Shown here: piece by piece, positions 17,616 to 26,645 of the stretch
Layout of the letters: each line of letters starts with the position of its first letter
Numbering within the stretch: position 1 is the stretch's first letter
NCBI RefSeq assembly: GCF_001042485.2
Contig: NZ_LBMN02000001.1
Location: 124,001-188,000, forward strand
Length of the DNA: 64,000 bases
Direction: 5' to 3'
Source of the DNA: Bacillus paralicheniformis
GTDB taxonomy: Bacteria > Bacillota > Bacilli > Bacillales > Bacillaceae
Position numbers and translations under genes: made by a program
The notes under the pieces: model-generated
Database searches by the model: none
What the model saw: only the letters and a program-made list of their open reading frames with translations
What the model was told of the DNA's origin: nothing

Positions 17616-17632
17616 AGCCGGGCAGCTTTTTT
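17595..17632. terminator. Bidirectional terminator between yvmA and MFS gene
   Basis: AAAAAAGCTGCC (17595-17606) pairs with GGCAGCTTTTTT (17621-17632). The left arm lies in the last codons of yvmA. Confidence 0.85.
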
Positions 17633-17634
17633 AA

Positions 17635-18834
17635 TTACAGATCCGTTCTCCACATTTCTTCTTTCACTTGTCTTTTCTCAGACACAAAGGCGAACATCGT
17701 CAGCGTCAGTCCGCACATGGTCATAAGCGCACCGCCTGTGGCAAGGTATGTGTAGGACTCTGATGCATGAAGAATGAGTCCGCCGATCCATGCGCCGAGC
17801 GCGTTGGCCAAGTTAAATGCAGCGATGCTGACAGAGGTGGCGATCGTTGTTCCGTGTTCAGACGCAGCCACGACCTTTGTTTGCAAAAGGGGCACCGTTC
17901 CGAAAGCGCCGGCTCCGAATAAAAACGTCACGATGATGGCGCCGGCAGGGTGTCCGCTGACAAAAGGGAAGGCCGCAAGGATCGCCATGAGCGCGATCAT
18001 CACGCCGATCATGGAGCGGGTTAACAGGTGAAACGGCACCTTTCCGGCGTAGAAATTGCCGACGACTCCGCCAAATCCGTAGGCGAAAAGGGCGGCTGTA
18101 ATGCCGAGGCTGCCAAAACCGGCAGAATGCCGCAGCATCGGTTCAATAAATGTGTAGGCGATGAATACACCTGAATAGCCGAAAATTGTGATAGCAAAAG
18201 AGAAAAGAACTTGTTTATTTTTAAACACATCCCATTCATGGATCAATTTAGGGACGACTTTCGGTTTTCTGTGCGGCACCGTCAGCCAAATGCCGGCGAG
18301 GCCGATCAATCCGAGGAATGCGATCATCAGAAAAACGATCCGCCAGTTGAAAAGGTCGCCTAAATAAGAACCGAACGGAACGCCGAGCATCAGGGCGATG
18401 GTCAAGCCGCCGTTCATTGAAGCGGCAGCGGCGGCCCGCTTTTCGGGCGGTACCATTTCGCTGACGAACACCATCGTCGTTGCAAAAAATGCGCCATGAA
18501 TGGAAGCGGATAGGATTCTTGAGATCAACAAAACGGTGAAGTTCGGCGCCAGGAAACTGAGCGCATTCGACAGTACAAACACACTCATCAAGCCGATCAA
18601 TACCGGTTTTCGCGGCATTTTGACCGACAATATGGTGACGATCGGCCCCGTCAGACAAACGCTTGCCGCATATGCCGTTACCAATAAGCCAGTAGATGAA
18701 ATCGGAACAGAGAGATCCTTTGAAATGGAAGTCAATATACCCATAACGACGTACTCTGTAAAGCCGATAGAAAATGTGCAAATCATAAAAATTGCGATGA
18801 TCAGTTTGACTGGTGCGTGCAGTGTATTATTCAT
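17635..18834 (-). CDS. MFS drug/sugar efflux transporter (DHA1 family)
   Basis: 399-residue, twelve-helix permease. It opens with LIIAIFMICTFSIGFTEYVVMGIL, the GFTEYV block characteristic of the YdhP/NepI/AraJ-type DHA1 exporters. Loop SVKMPRKPVLIG corresponds to motif A. ATG 18834 follows AGGAGGGG. It stands alone, convergent with yvmA. The likely role is export of a drug, purine nucleoside or sugar; the sequence does not decide the substrate. Confidence 0.75.
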   Translation of the reverse strand: MNNTLHAPVKLIIAIFMICTFSIGFTEYVVMGILTSISKDLSVPISSTGLLVTAYAASVCLTGPIVTILSVKMPRKPVLIGLMSVFVLSNALSFLAPNFTVLLISRILSASIHGAFFATTMVFVSEMVPPEKRAAAAASMNGGLTIALMLGVPFGSYLGDLFNWRIVFLMIAFLGLIGLAGIWLTVPHRKPKVVPKLIHEWDVFKNKQVLFSFAITIFGYSGVFIAYTFIEPMLRHSAGFGSLGITAALFAYGFGGVVGNFYAGKVPFHLLTRSMIGVMIALMAILAAFPFVSGHPAGAIIVTFLFGAGAFGTVPLLQTKVVAASEHGTTIATSVSIAAFNLANALGAWIGGLILHASESYTYLATGGALMTMCGLTLTMFAFVSEKRQVKEEMWRTDL

Positions 18835-19192
18835 CCTGACCCCTCCTTTTAAAAAACATGAGTTTATATATTAAAAGATTAAAAGCCGATTTTCAACCGT
18901 TTGTTGTGGATCAATATGTTCCCAAAACGGTTAGCCGGCGGGACAAAAAGCGTCATCATCATGATGCCAGCGCTTTCTTAAAATCCGACATTTTATTTTC
19001 AAAGGTTAAAACATTCCACATTCCTGCCCCCCCTACGGCTGCCTGCTGTTGAGGGTTTTTTATTTATAGACCGATTGAAACAGCTCTATCATAAAATGGC
19101 TTCTGAAAAAAGCGCTTACAAAACAAAGCAAAATATGTTACTCTTTAAACAAACATATTCAAAAATAAACAAACAAAAACGGAGTGATACGT
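18835..19192. other. Intergenic region between MFS gene and rhaEW
   Basis: 358 bases between divergent genes. The right end holds a cre-like site and possible promoter for the rhamnose operon. The rest shows no gene. Confidence 0.5.
19107..19144 (+). promoter_or_regulatory. cre-like CcpA site and possible rhaEW promoter
   Basis: AAAAAGCGCTTACA (19107-19120) matches the catabolite-responsive element consensus in 12 of 14 positions around the GCGC centre. It overlaps the -35 of a possible promoter: TTACAA (19116-19121), 17 bases, TACTCT (19139-19144). Repression by CcpA during growth on glucose is inferred. Confidence 0.5.
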
Positions 19193-21262
19193 ATGGTGGA
19201 ATATTTATGGTCAGAAACTGAGACTGCATCGCTGCGTCCGGGTCTTGACGAACTCGTCTACCGTTCCAACCTGATCGGCTCTGACCGATCGGTCTGCAAC
19301 TGGGGCGGGGGAAACACATCGATGAAAACGACGGAAAAGGATTTCAGGGGCAGGGACATCGAGGTGATGTGGGTGAAAGGCAGCGGCTCGGACTTGGCGA
19401 CGATGTCAGCGGGCCAATTTACCGGGCTGAGGCTCGATGATATTCGTCCGCTGATGGAACGGAGCAGCATGACCGATGAAGAAATGACGGCATATTTGTC
19501 CCATTGCATGATGGACGGAAAGCACCCGCGGCCGTCGATCGAAACGCTTCTTCATGCTTTTTTGCCGTTTCCGCATGTCGATCACACCCACCCCGATGCG
19601 ATCATCAGCATCTGCTGCGCTGATAATGGAAAAGAGATCGCAGAGGAGATATTCGGCAGCCGCTTTGTATGGGTGCCTTATGTCAGACCGGGCTTCGCTT
19701 TATCGAAGCTGATAGCAGAAGGTGTGAAAAACAACCCGAATGCAGAGCTTGTTTTAATGGAGAAGCACGGGCTCGTCACCTGGGGGGAAACGGCGAAAGA
19801 AAGCTATGATCAGACGATTGCTGTGATTCGCGAAGCGGAAGCATACATTAAAAGCCGTTCAGAAGATCATCAGCCGTTTGGCGGACAGATGGTCGAGCCG
19901 CTTGCACCGGAGGACCGGAAACGGATTTTAGCCGATATCTTGCCAATTATCCGCGGCGCTGTCAGCGGAGAGAAACGCATGCTGCTCACATGGTGCGATG
20001 CTGATGATGTACTCGAATTCACGAACAGCAGGCGCGCTCCATCGCTTTCACAGGTCGGCGCAGCATGTCCGGATCACCTTGTGCATACAAAGCGGACGCC
20101 TGCCTATATTCCGTGGAATCCCGCTGAACAGGACACAGAGAAGCTGGTCGAACGGATCAAAACCGAGATTGCTAGGTTTAAAGAATCGTATGCCGCCTAT
20201 TTTCAAAGAAACCGGCATGAAGGAGACGAGATGTTTGAACCGGCGCCGCGCGTGATGCTAATCCCGGGAATCGGCATGGTGGCAGCAGGTAAAAGCCTGG
20301 CGATGGCAAAGGTCAGCCGAGATTTATATCGGCGGGCGATTGCTGTCATGAAGGGAACAGAAGTCCTTGGAAACTTTGTATCTCTAAATGAGGAAGAATC
20401 CTACAATGTCGAATATTGGCCGCTTGAGCTTTATAAATTAACGCTTGCTCCGCCGGAAGCCGAATTTTCCCGCAAGATCGCATTTGTGACGGGAGGAGCG
20501 GGCGGAATCGGCAGCGAGACCTGCCGCCGCCTTGCTTCAGAAGGTGCGCATGTTGCTGTTGCTGACATTAATATAGAAGGCGCAGAAAAAACAGCCGCAG
20601 AGATTAATGAACAATACGGTGCGGAACGAGCATCCGCCGTCCGCATGGATGTGACGAAAGAAGAGGACGTTCAGGCGGCATTCGAGGAAATCGTCCTTAA
20701 TTACGGCGGGATCGACATTCTCGTCAACAACGCGGGGCTTGCGACATCCAGCCCGCTTGATGAAACGACTCTCGAAGAATGGAATTTGAATATGAATGTA
20801 CTTGGAACAGGATATTTTCTCGTCGCCAGAGAAGCTTTTAAGCAAATGAAAAGACAGGGTTCAGGCGGCAGCATGGTGTTTATCGGCTCGAAAAATTCCG
20901 TTTATGCAGGCAAAAACGCTTCGGCATACAGCTCTGCAAAAGCGCTTGAGGTTCATTTGGCGAGATGCATCGCCGCTGAAGGCGGACCGTATGGAATCCG
21001 CGTGAATTCAGTGCTTCCGGATGCGGTGCTTCAAGGGTCGGCCATCTGGGACTCCAAGTGGCGCGAAGAAAGAGCCGCCGCCTACGGGATTGAACCCGAT
21101 CGGCTTGAAGAGCATTACCGCAAACGTACGACTCTTTCCGTCAACATTTATCCCGCCGACATCGCCGAAGCGATCGCTTATTTCGCTTCAGAAAAAACGG
21201 CAAAAACGACGGGATGCATGCTGACGGTTGACGGGGGAGTGCCGGCCGCATTTTCAAGGTAA
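19193..21262 (+). CDS. rhaEW: RhaEW, rhamnulose-1-phosphate aldolase / L-lactaldehyde dehydrogenase
   Basis: 689-residue bifunctional enzyme. The N-terminal class II aldolase/adducin domain (about residues 1-400) has zinc ligands in HVDHTHPDAII and the late catalytic-region histidine in LVLMEKHGLVTWG; it splits rhamnulose-1-phosphate to DHAP and L-lactaldehyde. The C-terminal SDR domain (about 430-689) has the NAD motif VTGGAGGIGSE, NNAG and the YSSAK active site, and oxidises lactaldehyde to lactate. Same architecture as B. subtilis YuxG. ATG 19193 lies eight bases after GGAG; a GTG at 19184 overlaps that site. First gene of the rhamnose operon. Confidence 0.92.
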   Translation: MVEYLWSETETASLRPGLDELVYRSNLIGSDRSVCNWGGGNTSMKTTEKDFRGRDIEVMWVKGSGSDLATMSAGQFTGLRLDDIRPLMERSSMTDEEMTAYLSHCMMDGKHPRPSIETLLHAFLPFPHVDHTHPDAIISICCADNGKEIAEEIFGSRFVWVPYVRPGFALSKLIAEGVKNNPNAELVLMEKHGLVTWGETAKESYDQTIAVIREAEAYIKSRSEDHQPFGGQMVEPLAPEDRKRILADILPIIRGAVSGEKRMLLTWCDADDVLEFTNSRRAPSLSQVGAACPDHLVHTKRTPAYIPWNPAEQDTEKLVERIKTEIARFKESYAAYFQRNRHEGDEMFEPAPRVMLIPGIGMVAAGKSLAMAKVSRDLYRRAIAVMKGTEVLGNFVSLNEEESYNVEYWPLELYKLTLAPPEAEFSRKIAFVTGGAGGIGSETCRRLASEGAHVAVADINIEGAEKTAAEINEQYGAERASAVRMDVTKEEDVQAAFEEIVLNYGGIDILVNNAGLATSSPLDETTLEEWNLNMNVLGTGYFLVAREAFKQMKRQGSGGSMVFIGSKNSVYAGKNASAYSSAKALEVHLARCIAAEGGPYGIRVNSVLPDAVLQGSAIWDSKWREERAAAYGIEPDRLEEHYRKRTTLSVNIYPADIAEAIAYFASEKTAKTTGCMLTVDGGVPAAFSR

Positions 21263-21316
21263 TTGGAAAGGAACGGCTTCGGCCGTCCTTTCAGAAAACA
21301 AAGGGGGAAAAGGGAG

Positions 21317-21706
21317 ATGAAGGGCGAGACCCACTGGATCATACCGGACGGTTTTATTCCTCCGGAAAGTTCCGGAAGCTTGACGAGCCATGAAGCCATT
21401 TGTGTTTTAAATTGCCATGAAGAAGACGCAAACCTTGCGATCACAGTATACTTTGAAGACCGTCCGCCGCTCGAAGGCATTCCCGAGACGGTTCAGGGCA
21501 AGAGAACGAAGCATATTCGCACAAGTTCTTTGCAACGAGCAGGAGAACGCATTCCTGAAAATGTTCCTTATGCGATCGAGATCGCAAGCGATGTACCTGT
21601 GATCGTCCAGTACAGCCGGCTGGACACAACCCAGCCGGAACTTGCGTTAATGTCAACCATGGCATATCCGTTAAAAACAAGGGGGAAGGGTGTACATGAT
21701 GAATGA
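21317..21706 (+). CDS. ASRT-family protein (Anabaena sensory rhodopsin transducer-like)
   Basis: 129-residue all-beta protein starting at ATG 21317 after AAAGGGAG. The motifs WIIPDGFIPP, ICVLNCHEEDANLAITVYFEDRPP and VPVIVQYSRLDTTQPELALMSTMAYP are those of the ASRT family (PF07100), small tetrameric beta-sandwich proteins. In cyanobacteria ASRT interacts with a sensory rhodopsin. There is no rhodopsin here; in Firmicutes and others the family sits in sugar operons, where binding of a carbohydrate has been proposed. It lies between rhaEW and rhaI, overlapping the latter, so it is an integral member of the operon. A mutarotase-like or ligand-sensing role is conceivable, since rhaM is absent here. 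Confidence 0.7.
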   Translation: MKGETHWIIPDGFIPPESSGSLTSHEAICVLNCHEEDANLAITVYFEDRPPLEGIPETVQGKRTKHIRTSSLQRAGERIPENVPYAIEIASDVPVIVQYSRLDTTQPELALMSTMAYPLKTRGKGVHDE

Positions 21707-22919
21707 CCGGGCTTACGCTTTATTTGAAGAACAGCAGAAAGACAGAGGCATCAGCCTTTCTGAAGTAAAGGAAAAATTGAAAGCGCTTAAAATCGAGACG
21801 CCTTCATGGGGATACGGGGACTCGGGCACGCGCTTCAAAGTGTTTCAGCAAGAGGGCGTACCGAGGGATCCATTTGAAAAAATGGAAGATGCATCAGTCG
21901 TTCACAAATTAACCGGAACTTGTCCTTCCGTCGCCATCCATATTCCGTGGGATCAAGTTGATGATTACGGAAAGCTGAAAGCGCACGCCGAGCAGCTTGG
22001 CCTTGCCGTCGGCGCCGTGAATCCGAACTTGTTCCAGGACGATGACTACAAATTCGGAAGCGTCACAAACGTTAAAGCGGACATTCGCCAAAAAGCGACT
22101 GAGCAATTGCTCGAATGCGTCGATATTGCAAAACAAACAGGATCCAAGGAAATCAGCCTCTGGCTTGCCGACGGAACCAACTATCCCGGTCAGGGCGACA
22201 TCAGAAAACGGAAAAACTGGATGTATGAGTGTCTGGCTGAAGTATACGAAGCGCTTGACGATGATATGCGGCTCTTGATTGAATACAAGTTTTTTGAGCC
22301 GGCATTTTATCATACAGACCTGGCGGATTGGGGGATGGCTTACAATTTGGCGCAAAAGCTCGGGCCGAAGGCTGAGGTGCTCGTCGACACCGGCCACCAT
22401 CCCCAAGGGACGAACATCGAGCACATTGTCGCTTATTTGCTTGACGAAAAACGTCTCGGAGGCTTTCATTTCAACAGCCGCAAATACGCTGATGACGATT
22501 TGATCGCAGGCGCGCACAACCCGTACGAACTGTTTCTCATTTTTTATCAAATTTTGGACGCCTGCCGCGATTCCGACCCGAATGTCCGGAAGACGGCCGA
22601 ACATATTTCGTATATGCTTGATCAATGCCATAATCTCGAACCTAAAATCCCGGCTGTACTGCGCTCGGTCATGAATGTGCAGACTCAATTTGCAAAAGCG
22701 CTTTTGATCAACTTCGATGAAGTGAAGAAAGCGCAGGAAAATCATGACGTTCTTGCCGCAGAGGCTGCGATCCGCGAAGCATTTGAAATTGACGTCAAAC
22801 CGCTCCTTTACGCCGTGCGGGAGGAAATGAACGTCCCGCCTGATCCGCTCAAAGCTTATGCGGAAAGCGGGTATGCGGAGAAAATACTGGCACGCGGCAA
22901 AGGCGGTGCAAGCTGGTGA
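21696..22919 (+). CDS. rhaI: RhaI, L-rhamnose isomerase (Pseudomonas type)
   Basis: 407-residue xylose-isomerase-like TIM barrel, L-rhamnose to L-rhamnulose. Metal-ligand segments are LLIEYKFFEPAFYHTD, VLVDTGHHPQGTN and LGGFHFNSRKYADDD, as in the Pseudomonas stutzeri enzyme with broad substrate range. It differs from the E. coli-type RhaA (YulE) used by B. subtilis, so the step is filled by a different enzyme family. ATG 21696 follows GGAAGG by six bases and overlaps the preceding gene by 11. The end overlaps rhaB by four bases. Confidence 0.88.
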   Translation: MMNDRAYALFEEQQKDRGISLSEVKEKLKALKIETPSWGYGDSGTRFKVFQQEGVPRDPFEKMEDASVVHKLTGTCPSVAIHIPWDQVDDYGKLKAHAEQLGLAVGAVNPNLFQDDDYKFGSVTNVKADIRQKATEQLLECVDIAKQTGSKEISLWLADGTNYPGQGDIRKRKNWMYECLAEVYEALDDDMRLLIEYKFFEPAFYHTDLADWGMAYNLAQKLGPKAEVLVDTGHHPQGTNIEHIVAYLLDEKRLGGFHFNSRKYADDDLIAGAHNPYELFLIFYQILDACRDSDPNVRKTAEHISYMLDQCHNLEPKIPAVLRSVMNVQTQFAKALLINFDEVKKAQENHDVLAAEAAIREAFEIDVKPLLYAVREEMNVPPDPLKAYAESGYAEKILARGKGGASW

Positions 22920-24397
22920 CGATTCTCGCTTTTGATCTTGGTGCGTCGAGCGGCAGAGCTTATGCAGGTCATGTGGACGGCGGTCTGATCAAAGCGGAGG
23001 AAATTCACCGTTTTCCAAATCAGCCCGTTCAGGCGGGAAAACACCTTTATTGGGACATTCTCAGGCTTTATCATGAAATCAAACAAGGCATTTTAAAGGC
23101 GAAAAACGGCTGCGGACGAATCAGCTGTATCGGAATCGATTCATGGGCGGTTGATGTCGGCTTTCTCGATTGTAACGGAGAGCTGTTGGGGAACCCTTAT
23201 CATTACCGAGACCCTTACACGGACGGAATGATGATGGAGGTGCTGAATGAAATCGGAAAAGAAGAGCTGTTTTCAAGAACCGGTATTCAACTTTTGCCGT
23301 TCAACACCATCTTTCAGCTCCGGGCACTGAAAAAAGCGAATTCTCCGCTGTTGGAACACGCTGAAACGCTTTTAATGATTCCTGATTTGCTGCGCTATTT
23401 TTTAACGGGCGAGAAAAAAAGCGAGTTTACAAATGCGACGACAACTCAGCTGTTCAACCCGAAAACGTCAGATTGGGATTGGGAGCTCATCAGCCTTATG
23501 GGACTCCCGGCCAATATTTTTCCGAAGGATATAGCAAAGCCAGGAAGCGAAGCGGGGAGGCTGTCACAATCAGTGTGCAGCGAATTGTCGGTGCCTGCCG
23601 TACCGGTCATTGCCGTCGGCGAACATGACACGGCTTCTGCAGTTGTCGGCGTTCCCGCTGAAACGGAAGACTTTGCATATTTGATTTGCGGCACCTGGTC
23701 GCTGATTGGAACTGAACTTGACACTCCGCTGATGTCAAAACAGGCGCTCGATTGGAATTTTACAAATGAGGGCAGTGCCGGCGGTACATTCCGCTTTTTA
23801 AAAAACATTATGGGATTGTGGCTGTTCCAGCGCTGTCAGGCGGATTGGGAAAAAGACGGGATCAGCTATTCGAGCGTCGAGCTTGTCAAACTTGCCGGAC
23901 AGTCGGAAGCATTCAGGTCGGCGGTTGACCCGGATGACCCGGTGTTTCTTAATCCCGTGCATATGCCTGAGGCGATCAGGGAGTATTGCCGTGCAACTGG
24001 GCAGCACGTGCCGGAAACGCCCGGACAGATGATCCGCTGCGTGCTGGAAAGCCTTGCGTTTAAATACCGGTTTACCCTTGAACGGATTGAAACATTGACA
24101 GGAAAAGAATATGACGGACTTCACATGGCGGGCGGAGGGATTCGAAATGAACTGCTGTGCCAATACACGGCGAATGTACTGGCCAGAAATGTATGGGCCG
24201 GACCGTCAGAGGCGAGCGCCATCGGCAACATTGCCGTACAGGCCATCGCACTCGACATGTTTTGGGATATTCAAAGCGCCCGAAAAGCGATCAGGACTTC
24301 CTTCCCTCAAAAAACGTATGTACCGGAAGATACAGAAGCGTGGGAGGCGGCATACCGCCGCTATACAAGTCAGATTCTCGGCGCCGCTTCCCGCTGA
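22916..24397 (+). CDS. rhaB: RhaB, rhamnulokinase (FGGY family)
   Basis: 493-residue sugar kinase phosphorylating L-rhamnulose at O-1. The N-terminal phosphate-binding loop is ILAFDLGASSGRAYAG; the catalytic aspartate region is CIGIDSWAVDVGF; the C-terminal ATPase segment is LHMAGGGIRNELLCQYTANVL. GTG 22916 overlaps the rhaI stop (GTGA), a coupled start with GGCAAAGG-type upstream sequence. Its product feeds RhaEW. Confidence 0.92.
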   Translation: MTILAFDLGASSGRAYAGHVDGGLIKAEEIHRFPNQPVQAGKHLYWDILRLYHEIKQGILKAKNGCGRISCIGIDSWAVDVGFLDCNGELLGNPYHYRDPYTDGMMMEVLNEIGKEELFSRTGIQLLPFNTIFQLRALKKANSPLLEHAETLLMIPDLLRYFLTGEKKSEFTNATTTQLFNPKTSDWDWELISLMGLPANIFPKDIAKPGSEAGRLSQSVCSELSVPAVPVIAVGEHDTASAVVGVPAETEDFAYLICGTWSLIGTELDTPLMSKQALDWNFTNEGSAGGTFRFLKNIMGLWLFQRCQADWEKDGISYSSVELVKLAGQSEAFRSAVDPDDPVFLNPVHMPEAIREYCRATGQHVPETPGQMIRCVLESLAFKYRFTLERIETLTGKEYDGLHMAGGGIRNELLCQYTANVLARNVWAGPSEASAIGNIAVQAIALDMFWDIQSARKAIRTSFPQKTYVPEDTEAWEAAYRRYTSQILGAASR

Positions 24398-24476
24398 AAA
24401 CATTTCCTGTATCGGCGCTGATGCGCTATCATGAAAGTAACAGTGACTTTTACCAAAAAAGGAAGGAAGTAAACGG

Positions 24477-25238
24477 ATGCTTGTAGCTGAAAGACACCAA
24501 AAAATCGTCGAGCTTGTCAATCTGCGCTCGAGCGTACGCGTCACAGAACTGAGCGAGCTTTTTTCCGTCACGGAAGAAACGATCAGGCGCGATTTGGAAA
24601 AGCTTGAGAAGGAAAATAAGCTGAAAAGAAGTCATGGCGGCGCTGTCAGCGTACAGACCGAAGAAGCGGAGGTGCATTTTCGCGAGCGCGAAATTACAAA
24701 CGTAAACGAAAAAAAGATGATTGCATTTGAAGCCGTTAAGCACGTGAAAAGCGGGGAACGAATAATTCTTGACGCCAGCACGACGGCATGGTACATGGCA
24801 AAAGCGCTTGAAAACATCCCGCTGACCGTCATCACCAATTCAGTCAGAGTCGCGATTGAACTCAGCAAAAAAGAAAAGGTGACGGTCATTTCAACCGGCG
24901 GGATGCTGCTGCCGCAATCGATGTCATATGTCGGTCCTTTGGCTGAGCGCTCCCTTGATATGTATCACGTCAACAAAACATTTCTATCTTGCAAAGGCGT
25001 CGACCCTGCGAGCGGTTTGAGCGATTCAAACGAAATGCAGGCGCTGTTGAAAAAACGGATGATCGAGATTGCGGACGAAACGATCTTGATGGCGGACAGC
25101 AGCAAATTCGGGACCCGTGCTTTCTCGCAAATCGACCGCCTTCATAACGGATACAGGATCATCACAGATTCAGGAATTGACAAAGCAAACCTTGCCCTCT
25201 TGAAAGACATTACAGAGACCATCACGATCGTCGGCTGA
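24477..25238 (+). CDS. rhaR: RhaR (YulB-like), DeoR-family repressor of the rhamnose operon
   Basis: 253 residues. The N-terminal DeoR helix-turn-helix is VRVTELSELFSVTEETIRRDLEKLEKENKLKRSHGGA. The C-terminal sugar-phosphate sensor has the family motifs ILDASTTAWYMAKAL, ISTGGMLLPQSMSYVGPLAE and LMADSSKFGTRAFSQI. ATG 24477 follows GGAAGGAAG. It is the last gene of the operon; in B. subtilis the regulator is placed after rhaEW. The effector is expected to be L-rhamnulose-1-phosphate. Confidence 0.85.
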   Translation: MLVAERHQKIVELVNLRSSVRVTELSELFSVTEETIRRDLEKLEKENKLKRSHGGAVSVQTEEAEVHFREREITNVNEKKMIAFEAVKHVKSGERIILDASTTAWYMAKALENIPLTVITNSVRVAIELSKKEKVTVISTGGMLLPQSMSYVGPLAERSLDMYHVNKTFLSCKGVDPASGLSDSNEMQALLKKRMIEIADETILMADSSKFGTRAFSQIDRLHNGYRIITDSGIDKANLALLKDITETITIVG

Positions 25239-25323
25239 AACCAAGCTTTTCAAGCACTTGATTTTAAAATCAGGCGCAAATGGGATAAAATAGAAGAGTG
25301 AAAAAGGAAAGGAGATGTTTTTG

Positions 25324-25875
25324 ATGGCGAAAAAGATTTTGATCGTAACGGGCGACGCAGTTGAAGCGCTGGAAGTGTATTATCCTTATTACCGCTGTCT
25401 TGAAGAGGGCTATGAAACGACGATCGCCGCACCGAAAAAGAAAAAGATTCATACGGTTGTTCATGACTTTCTGGATTGGGATACATACACCGAAAAGCCG
25501 GGCTATTTAATTGACGCGCATGCTTCATTTGATGAGATTGATCCGTCCGAATACGACGGCATCATCATTCCGGGCGGACGCGCGCCGGAATTTATCCGGA
25601 TGTACGATTCCCTGCTGAAAATTGTTGCTCATTTCTTTGAGGAAAATAAACCGGTCGGCGCGATTTGTCACGCGAGCCTGATTTTCACAAGCCTGAGAGA
25701 ACATCTGAAAGGTCGGGAGCTGACGGCTTACATCGCCTGCAAACCGGAAGTCGAAGCAGCGGGCGCGACTTATGTAGAGGAGAAGCTTCATGTCGACGCC
25801 AACCTGGTCTCAGGCCATGACTGGTCCAATCTGCCGGAGTTTATGAGAGAATTTTTTAAAGCGTTAAACAAATAA
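25324..25875 (+). CDS. DJ-1/PfpI family protein
   Basis: 183-residue class I glutamine-amidotransferase-like protein. The nucleophile cysteine is in VGAICHASLIFTS, with the partner glutamate early in the chain. Members include the PfpI/YfkM-type stress proteins, reported as proteases or glyoxalase/deglycase enzymes. Start ATG 25324 lies nine bases after GGAG. It stands between rhaR and csoR with its own terminator. Specific function is uncertain. Confidence 0.8.
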   Translation: MAKKILIVTGDAVEALEVYYPYYRCLEEGYETTIAAPKKKKIHTVVHDFLDWDTYTEKPGYLIDAHASFDEIDPSEYDGIIIPGGRAPEFIRMYDSLLKIVAHFFEENKPVGAICHASLIFTSLREHLKGRELTAYIACKPEVEAAGATYVEEKLHVDANLVSGHDWSNLPEFMREFFKALNK

Positions 25876-25883
25876 TATGCAGG

Positions 25884-25920
25884 GACGACCCCGCAGAAAA
25901 TTGGGGTTGTCTCTTTTTTT
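25884..25920 (+). terminator. Terminator after the DJ-1/PfpI gene
   Basis: GACGACCCC (25884-25892) pairs with GGGGTTGTC (25903-25911) with one G-T pair, followed by a T-rich tract. Confidence 0.85.
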
Positions 25921-25999
25921 TAGACATGTTTCGCTTCGCATTTTATAATGGTACAAACGGGTAACTTGGACAAAATATAATGGAAAGAGAGGTGCTCCG

Positions 26000-26305
26000 A
26001 TGTCAGCAGATCATCATGAACACACATTAAATCCCAAAAGTTCTAAAGGAAAAGAACAAATCACAAACCGTTTAAAGCGGATTGAAGGGCAGGTCAGAGG
26101 CATTCAAAACATGATCGAAAATGACCGCTACTGCGTCGATATTCTTGTTCAAATCTCAGCTGTGCAAGCCGCGATGCAAAAGGTGGCTTTCAGCCTGCTT
26201 GAAGATCATACCCACCATTGTGTCGCAAACGCGATTAAAAGCGGTGAAGGCGAAGAGGCCATCGAGGAGCTGCTTGATGTGTTTAAGCGTTTTTCAAAGT
26301 CGTGA
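26000..26305 (+). CDS. csoR: CsoR, copper-sensing repressor
   Basis: 101-residue four-helix repressor that releases DNA on Cu(I) binding. The Cys-His-Cys copper site is visible: Cys in DRYCVDILVQ, then His and Cys in LEDHTHHCVANAI. GQVRGI matches the DNA-contact helix of the CsoR/RcnR family. ATG 26000 follows AGAGAGGTG. It precedes copZ-copA, whose promoter has a typical CsoR palindrome; csoR itself appears to have a separate promoter, as in B. subtilis. Confidence 0.93.
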   Translation: MSADHHEHTLNPKSSKGKEQITNRLKRIEGQVRGIQNMIENDRYCVDILVQISAVQAAMQKVAFSLLEDHTHHCVANAIKSGEGEEAIEELLDVFKRFSKS

Positions 26306-26329
26306 ACGAAAAAAGGGAAAATCGTTTTC

Positions 26330-26359
26330 TTGAAATACCCTACAGGGGTATGGTAATAT
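26330..26359 (+). promoter_or_regulatory. copZ promoter with CsoR operator
   Basis: TTGAAA (26330-26335), 18 bases, TAATAT (26354-26359). The spacer holds the palindrome ATACCCTACAGGGGTAT (26335-26351), the classic CsoR binding site. Confidence 0.9.
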
Positions 26360-26399
26360 AAAACCGATCAATATCATCAAACCATAGGAGGTTTTCAAT

Positions 26400-26609
26400 A
26401 TGGAACAAAAAACACTGAAAGTCGAAGGCATGTCTTGCAACCACTGTGTTCAGGCAGTAGAAGGAAACGTCGGAAAGCTTGGCGGAGTAGAGTCCGTTAA
26501 AGTGAATTTAAGCGAGGGCAAGGTCGAAGTTTCGTTTGATTCAGGCAAAGTATCGCTGAAAGAAATCATCGATACGATCGAAGATCAGGGGTATGATGTC
26601 GCAGGCTAA
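26400..26609 (+). CDS. copZ: CopZ, copper chaperone
   Basis: 69-residue heavy-metal-associated domain with the Cu(I)-binding CxxC in VEGMSCNHCVQAVEG and the beta-alpha-beta-beta-alpha-beta pattern. It carries Cu(I) in the cytoplasm and hands it to CopA. ATG 26400 follows AGGAGG. The neighbour copA starts 37 bases later, with a second CsoR-like palindrome in the gap. Confidence 0.95.
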   Translation: MEQKTLKVEGMSCNHCVQAVEGNVGKLGGVESVKVNLSEGKVEVSFDSGKVSLKEIIDTIEDQGYDVAG

Positions 26610-26611
26610 TG

Positions 26612-26630
26612 TATACCTATAAGGGGTATA
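26612..26630 (+). promoter_or_regulatory. Second CsoR-like palindrome between copZ and copA
   Basis: TATACCTATAAGGGGTATA resembles the main operator (ATACC, five bases, GGGGTAT). It lies a few bases before the copA ribosome site at 26632-26637. A binding protein here could tune copA separately from copZ. Confidence 0.5.
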
Positions 26631-26645
26631 TAAGGAGTGAAGGAT

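Noticed and set aside
18248-18781. 177-residue frame inside the MFS gene at 17.6-18.8 kb
   Set aside because: Out-of-frame reading of the transporter, with no start signal.
21909-22745. 278-residue minus-strand frame within rhaI
   Set aside because: Antisense of a clearly coding isomerase; the composition reflects codon bias of the real gene.
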